DNA of 11,081 nucleotides, from positions 1-11,081 of the forward strand of contig CALDZW010000150.1 in the NCBI GenBank assembly GCA_937944175.1. The letters run 5' to 3'. Shown here one piece after another: positions 7,057-11,081 of the stretch (positions are counted from its first letter, which is position 1; the number at the start of each line of letters is the position of its first letter). Source of the stretch: an uncultured Candidatus Altimarinota bacterium. GTDB lineage: Bacteria; Patescibacteriota; Gracilibacteria; BD1-5; UBA6164. The notes under the pieces were generated by a model. That model had not been told where the DNA came from. It made no database searches and saw only the letters and a list, made by a program, of their open reading frames with translations. The position numbers and the translations under genes were made by a program.

Positions 7057-8439
7057 GTGAATAAATATAAAGTTTCAGTATCCAAAAATCAAAAACGATA
7101 TTCTATTGTTCTTTTAGCAGAGTCAGAAACATTGGCTAGAAAGAAAGTACATAAGGAAGGATATTCAGTTTTAAGTATTGCAATATTTAACCCAGAAGTT
7201 GCTAAAGGTCATAAATTCTTTTTTGAAGCTGTAGATAAAAATTGAACAATAAAAAAAGGAAAAGTTGTTGCAAATGACCCTTTTAAAGTATTTGTAAAAT
7301 TGAAAGAAGGATTAGAATATGATATAAAGTTTTTATATTCTGAATCAAATATACACCTATCTGAATGAGAGAAATTGGATCTTTTGGAACATCTTAAAGA
7401 ACAATATATTCTCTATTCATCACATTCAAATAAAAATAAAACTGCATCTGAAAAGAAAATTGATAGCAAAAAAGAAAAGAAAAATACTGAGAATTTTTAC
7501 ATGAAAAAAGAGCTAGATGAGACATATAGACTCATAGACTTTGTATTGTTAAAGTTAAAAAATATTTTAGATAAAGCAGAATCAAAAGATGTTGATCCAC
7601 TTAAAAAAGATAAACTTCAGGCATTATATAATTCAATTATTGTAATAAAAAAATCAACAAATCTTACAAAATTAAAACAAATTTGAGAATTAGCTCTCAA
7701 AAAAATATGAGAAATTGAACTTCAAATTCTAGAAACACATAAAGATGGTTCTTCAAAGAAACTTCTTAATGAGACTAACTCTTTACTTAAAAAGCTTTGA
7801 TCAAAAGAACACTTTGTAGAAAAAGAGAAGGACTTTTCCTATCAATTTAAAAAGCTTGTTGCAAGCTTTTGAGAATCTTTTTCTAAAATGGCAAAGTCTA
7901 AGAAAAAAAAGTGACATCAAATTGATAAAGAATCACTTTCTTATTGGAAAACTGAAGTACTTATACAAAAGTACCAAGAAAGAAAGGCTAAAAATACAAA
8001 AGATCTTATAAAAAAACCACAATTATTTTTATATCCATTTGGTAATAACTGAGATACACTCAATCATTTATTGCTTAAAAGAAAAGTAATAAATCAAAAT
8101 ATTACTATACTTAAAGCTAAAAAAACATGAAAACTTATTTCATATACCAAAATTGTAAAATGATATTATTGAGCTATTCATTGAATAATTGAATTTTTAA
8201 AATATTTAAATTATTATATATGTAGTACAATTTGTATCTTTTGATTAGTGTTCTGATTATACCTATTTTGCATACATAATTGACTCATAGAGACAGAATT
8301 GAACAATAAAGGTATATTTATGTACTCTTATGTTATACTTGCTTGTATAATGATTTTTTTAACAAGAGGCTTTATAACATTTCTTATTAATACTGGACTT
8401 TTCTTATTATTTCTTATTATTTGAATAGTAAACTTTTAG
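7057..8439 (+). CDS. Lys-rich coiled-coil protein with C-terminal membrane domain (cassette gene 3)
   Basis: A 460-aa protein of unknown function. Residues 2-43 and about 48-90 look like two copies of one small module: an opening Y/F-x-V/A strand, K-N, a central A-E/N turn, a helix with A-R-K-K or V-F-V-K-L, and a final strand. This resembles the short N-terminal module of PilC/GspF inner-membrane proteins, but the following T2SSF helical domains are absent. Residues 100-385 are Lys/Glu/Leu-rich with several likely coiled coils and a K-K-K-K cluster. The C-terminus has three membrane helices at about 387-405, 417-435 and 438-460, ending at the stop. The topology suggests a cytoplasmic N-terminal part anchored at its C-end. 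It carries about 18 TGA codons, increasing toward the end. GTG at 7057 is chosen because no ATG lies between the upstream in-frame stop and the conserved start of module 1; an ATA start 6 nt earlier is less likely. The next gene follows 25 bp later. Confidence 0.78.
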
Positions 8440-8464
8440 TGATACTCATATAATAAGTATATAC

Positions 8465-9829
8465 ATGAACATATTATTATGTTTAATATCATTCATATTT
8501 TCATTCATATTTTTTATCTTTCATAGACTTAGTGTTTGAGAAAGATTTTTATGATGACACCAAACTCAAATACATAATTTTACATCAATAAGCTGAAATT
8601 TGATTATTGAATCAGTAATATTTTGAATATTGGGAGTTATATTAGCACTATATTTTTCATGATTAAATTTTTTAAAAATTAAAAGTGAAAAGCCAATAGC
8701 TTATAGTGATAAAGACAGTAATGATTGAGAAAATATAAAGAGGAATGTTTTTTCAAACATGAGCGTAAAATCATTTTTTAAAGAATATGTGTACTATATT
8801 GGCTTTATATTCTTTTATTTTTCTGTGTACTTATTTCTAAAAAGCTTATGAATTCATACCTTAAGTTATTTTATATTATTTTTGAATATAGTTATTGCTA
8901 TATTTTTCTTTCTTACAAATAAGTCCCATATTTTTAAAGATTTTATACGAGTGAATACTATCTTATTCTCTTTGTATTATATAGGTCTATATTTTTGTAT
9001 TATTTTTTTAGATCTTTTTTCACTTGGAATGATAGACATTGTCAACACAATATTTATTTTAAGTTTTTTTGTTATAACGCTCTACTTTGATATTCGTCCA
9101 TGACAAGATAGACAATCAGATTCCCCTATGGTAAGTTATTTTTTTGTATATAGCTTCATAGTATTTAGTTTTTATTTAAAGATCTTTCTTGATTGACTCT
9201 GAATTCATTTTATTCATGTATTCACATGTATTTGAGTGGTGTTTAACATTTGAATATACTTTTTTCTTTTACAGCTACAGTTCTTTCAAAATTCTCTCTA
9301 TATTCTTAGGTGATTGAGTTTTATTTTTTTGTATATATCAATGATTTCATCAGCTCTATTTTTATATACAAATTTCAGTAATTTTTGAATATATGAAATG
9401 ATTTGTTGTCTAGTCCTTATCTATGGAATAATATTCCATATATTTGCTCATTTACAGTTTCAGAATTATATATCACTTTCTTTTTCATTATCAAGCAGTG
9501 TTTTTTTGTCATTATACCTTTCTGTAATGATAAATAATCATTTTTTATTTATTGATATGCCTAAGCTTATTACTATAATTTGTTTATCTATTAGCTTTTT
9601 TCTTGTTACTTTGACATATGTTTATAGGCAGAAATTCACATTTGATTTTTATTTTATTCATGTATATTGATATGTACTTATAATATCAGGAATAATATAT
9701 TTTTTTTATTATTGACAGAGGTCAATGTTAGACATATCAATTATACTTCTTCTTGGTTCAATTTTTATATTTATGAGTTCATATAAATTAAGAAATCTTT
9801 GAAAAAGAGAGACACAAGATGAAAAATAA
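8465..9829 (+). CDS. Large polytopic membrane protein, unknown function (cassette gene 4)
   Basis: A 454-aa integral membrane protein extremely rich in Phe, Ile, Leu and Tyr, with about 13-14 membrane helices spread over nearly its whole length. The only sizeable hydrophilic loops are at about residues 22-42 and 72-100; the latter is charged (K-S-E-K-P, D-K-D-S-N-D) and lies between helices 2 and 3. The C-terminus is short and charged. Transporters, flippases and polysaccharide polymerases have this shape, but no family motif is recognisable. The frame is open from the first ATG to TAA at 9827-9829 with UGA as Gly (about 18 TGA), followed at once by TAG. It is the last gene of the cassette, 25 bp after the anchored coiled-coil protein, which suggests that the two form one membrane complex. 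The function remains unknown. Confidence 0.8.
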
Positions 9830-9834
9830 TAGAC

Positions 9835-9871
9835 AAAAAAAAGAGCTTGATTTTCGTCAAACTCTCTTTTA
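9835..9871. terminator. Bidirectional terminator between convergent genes
   Basis: The hairpin pairs TTGA with TCAA across a TTTTCG loop, then GAGA-type pairs and an A/T outer stem with two mismatches (left arm to 9850, right arm from 9857). On the minus strand it ends in eight Ts, which is strong. On the plus strand it ends in TTTT, then alternating A/T, which is weaker. It lies between the cassette stop at 9829 and the opposing stop at 9888. Confidence 0.7.
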
Positions 9872-9887
9872 TATATAGACATATATG

Positions 9888-10364
9888 TTAGTCAGCTAAG
9901 TGGATAGTTATATCACCTCCAACTAGTGCTGAGTGACTAAACATACATCCAAATTTACCATCTTGATTAGCTTTTGTTCTACATACTTTTCCACTTGTAG
10001 ATCTAATCTTTATAGACATTCATGCATCAATTTCTCAAAGAACAAGTGTTCCTTTCCCAACAGGTACATATTTAATTCCATGTTTAGCTTCAATTGCTGC
10101 TTCATCTGAAATAAGTGCTACTGGTCTTTCAACTGTTTGTATCTGTGTCTCATTTGAGATAAGATTAACAGGACTTTTGCTTGCCATCTCTTGGATGGTT
10201 GAATTATTCTTTGCAATATTCGCATTCATTGTATGAATACCAGATGCTGCATAGAGTATAAACATAAGTGTACCAACTGATACTGCAATATGTTTAATTA
10301 AGTAGCTTACTCTTCTTGCAAGATCTTTGTAAGCTTTAACTACTATATTGTATACATTATTCAT
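9888..10364 (-). CDS. Single-pass anchored protein with an extracytoplasmic beta-like C-terminal domain
   Basis: A 158-aa protein that I cannot assign. A basic N-terminus (K-A-Y-K-D-L-A-R-R) precedes one membrane segment at about residues 25-44, so the positive-inside rule puts the rest outside the membrane. A linker rich in Asn, Ser and Gln (45-90) leads to a C-terminal domain (about 100-158) with alternating short strands and glycines, resembling small Ig-like or carboxypeptidase-regulatory-like folds. It contains two cysteines, C128 and C140, that could form a disulfide. The last 48 codons are visible only when the TGA after L-V-L is read as Gly; the frame then ends at TAA. The start ATG lies 50-60 nt downstream of a near-consensus promoter and is followed directly by the basic N-terminus. 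It stands alone, convergent with the cassette. Confidence 0.75.
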
Positions 10365-10422
10365 AGTTGTTTTTGTTAAAAAAGTATTATATTTGTTGAG
10401 TGTCTATGAAACTCACATATAT

Positions 10423-10451
10423 ATTATGACACATATTAAAATTATTGTCAA
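10423..10451 (-). promoter_or_regulatory. Near-consensus promoter of the 158-aa anchored protein
   Basis: On the minus strand TTGACA (plus 10446-10451), a 17-nt spacer and CATAAT (plus 10423-10428) give the best promoter in the window, with 6/6 and 5/6 matches. Predicted transcript start is near 10416, leaving a leader of about 50 nt. Confidence 0.8.
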
Positions 10452-10459
10452 TAAATATG

Positions 10460-10487
10460 TTGACTTTATGTGATTTTATTTTACTAA
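10460..10487 (+). promoter_or_regulatory. Possible divergent promoter toward the gene at 10975
   Basis: TTGACT (10460-10465) and TACTAA (10482-10487) are separated by 16 nt. The -35 is good and the -10 poor. If used, it would give a leader of about 480 nt containing the hairpin blocks at 10561-10699. No better plus promoter was found nearer to the gene. Confidence 0.35.
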
Positions 10488-10560
10488 AGGGCAATTTTTG
10501 TTTATATAAAGACATATTAACCAAATAAAAAATAACTTATTTAATGTATTATTATAGCTT

Positions 10561-10699
10561 CCCCTAATAATTATCACAAATTTTCTCCCCCTCAATGTGG
10601 AGTAATAGTTTTTCAAGAATGAATTTAGGGGGAGTTTTGCTAAAGTTTTACAAAACAACACATATATTTTATTTGTCTATAGATTTTTGTGCAAAACTC
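10561..10699 (+). promoter_or_regulatory. Candidate structured leader with mutually exclusive stems
   Basis: Four blocks can compete. CCCCTAA (10561-10567) pairs with TTAGGGG (10625-10631). CTCCCCCT (10585-10592) pairs with AGGGGGAG (10627-10634). GAGTTTTGC (10632-10640) pairs with GCAAAACTC (10691-10699). Since the three stems share the G-rich block, only one or two can form at once. Runs of five G or C are otherwise rare in this A/T-rich window. No known riboswitch class is recognised, and the strand is uncertain. Confidence 0.35.
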
Positions 10700-10807
10700 T
10701 CCTCACTTCTTTGTATCTTCTTTTCTGTTATAGTATTATTTGTTTGATAATCCTTTATTTCTCTTTTATAGATTATTACTGATTTTTTAACTAAAAGACA
10801 AACAAAT

Positions 10808-10825
10808 CCTTATTTTACAATAAGG
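10808..10825. repeat. Short inverted repeat (7-bp stem, 4-nt loop)
   Basis: CCTTATT and AATAAGG pair around TTAC. The hairpin sits between AAAAGAC and GTCTTTT, which could form an outer stem. It may be part of the leader of the gene at 10975, and no T run follows directly. Confidence 0.4.
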
Positions 10826-10974
10826 TCCAACACACACATAAAAAACTAGTCTTTTGAATTAAATAAAAGTACATAAATCTGACCTAAAGAAAATATTGAG
10901 ATTTCACTACTTTATATATTCCCTATTAAAGGTATATATATAAATAATTTTATTAGGTTTAAAATTTAATATAT

Positions 10975-11081
10975 ATGAAACAAATAAATAGTGTAGTGAA
11001 GACTACCAAATGACTAGCTCATCTATTGAGCAGAAACTTACTGTCTACTGCAGCAGTGGTAGCATTAATGTGAGCAGCAAC
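10975..11081 (+). CDS. N-terminus of an exported protein (3' end outside window)
   Basis: Only 35 codons are present. They have the pattern of a Sec signal peptide: a basic start (M-K-Q-I-N-S-V-V-K-T-T-K), a middle L-L-S-R-N-L-L, and a hydrophobic Ala/Val/Leu run (S-T-A-A-V-V-A-L-M-G-A-A) up to the window edge. Two TGA codons are read as Gly. The ATG sits in the context TTTAATATATATG, matching other starts here, and a weak GG-containing element (TTAGG) lies about 20 nt upstream. The mature protein is not visible, so function cannot be given. A surface protein is likely, as for the SLH protein at the left edge. Confidence 0.65.

Larger units (their letters stand above)
10365..10974. other. 610-bp non-coding region between divergent genes
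   Basis: I see no convincing gene on either strand. The region holds the minus promoter at 10423-10451, a possible plus promoter at 10460-10487, C- and G-rich blocks at 10561-10699 able to pair in several ways, and a short hairpin at 10808-10825 flanked by AAAAGAC (from about 10793) and GTCTTTT (about 10849). The rest is A/T-rich. It could be a long structured leader for the exported protein at 10975. Confidence 0.6.

Noticed and set aside
7057..8439. Full PilC/GspF pilus platform protein
   Set aside because: Only the small N-terminal module is similar. There are no two T2SSF helical domains, and the membrane helices are clustered at the extreme C-terminus.
10476..10661. 61-codon open frame on the minus strand
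   Set aside because: It has no TGA glycines although it contains several glycines from GGG/GGA, crosses the G/C hairpin blocks, has no start context or neighbours, and looks like a chance open frame.
1..11081. CRISPR array, tRNA, rRNA, insertion sequence or attachment site
   Set aside because: No regularly spaced repeats, cloverleaf with T-loop GGTTCRA-like core, rRNA-like stretch, transposase motif or terminal inverted repeats were found on either strand.

Overview
The window is very A+T-rich and can only be read if UGA is glycine (genetic code 25), with UAA and UAG as the only stops. In-frame TGA falls on invariant glycines of serine hydroxymethyltransferase, of a Nudix box and of an S41 protease, while tryptophan still uses TGG. 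This points to a member of the Candidate Phyla Radiation, either Absconditabacteria (SR1) or Gracilibacteria (BD1-5). Both use this code, and nothing here separates them with certainty. Under the standard code almost every gene looks shattered, so the coordinates below use code 25.

Layout from left to right. (1) 1-1647, plus strand: the 3'-terminal part of a surface protein with two SdrD B-type beta repeats, a Gly/Ser/Asn-rich spacer and three S-layer homology domains. It ends in a bidirectional terminator. (2) 4538 down to 1681, minus strand: four tightly packed genes in transcription order Nudix hydrolase, pterin carbinolamine dehydratase (broken by one in-frame TAA), glyA and an eight-helix membrane protein. 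Three of the four can be linked to pterin/folate and one-carbon chemistry. (3) 6175 down to 4697, minus strand: an exported S41 (CtpA-like) protease with PDZ domain and intact Ser/Lys/Gln catalytic residues. (4) 6535-9829, plus strand: a four-gene cassette of unknown function. It comprises two small helical proteins (103 and 59 aa), a 460-aa Lys-rich protein with two N-terminal PilC/GspF-N-like modules and a three-helix C-terminal membrane domain, and a 454-aa protein with about 13-14 membrane helices. (5) 10364 down to 9888, minus strand: a 158-aa single-pass membrane protein with an outward-facing C-terminal domain. (6) 10365-10974: a non-coding region with a near-consensus minus promoter, a possible opposing plus promoter, and G/C blocks that can form mutually exclusive hairpins. 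(7) 10975 to the right edge, plus strand: the start of an exported protein.

Taken together, the window shows cell-surface functions (S-layer protein, envelope protease, two anchored or exported proteins, an unknown membrane cassette) around one small metabolic operon. That fits a reduced, host-attached lifestyle, though this is inference. The most interesting items are the unrecognised cassette at 6535-9829, the interrupted carbinolamine dehydratase at 3714-3971 and the structured leader at 10561-10699.
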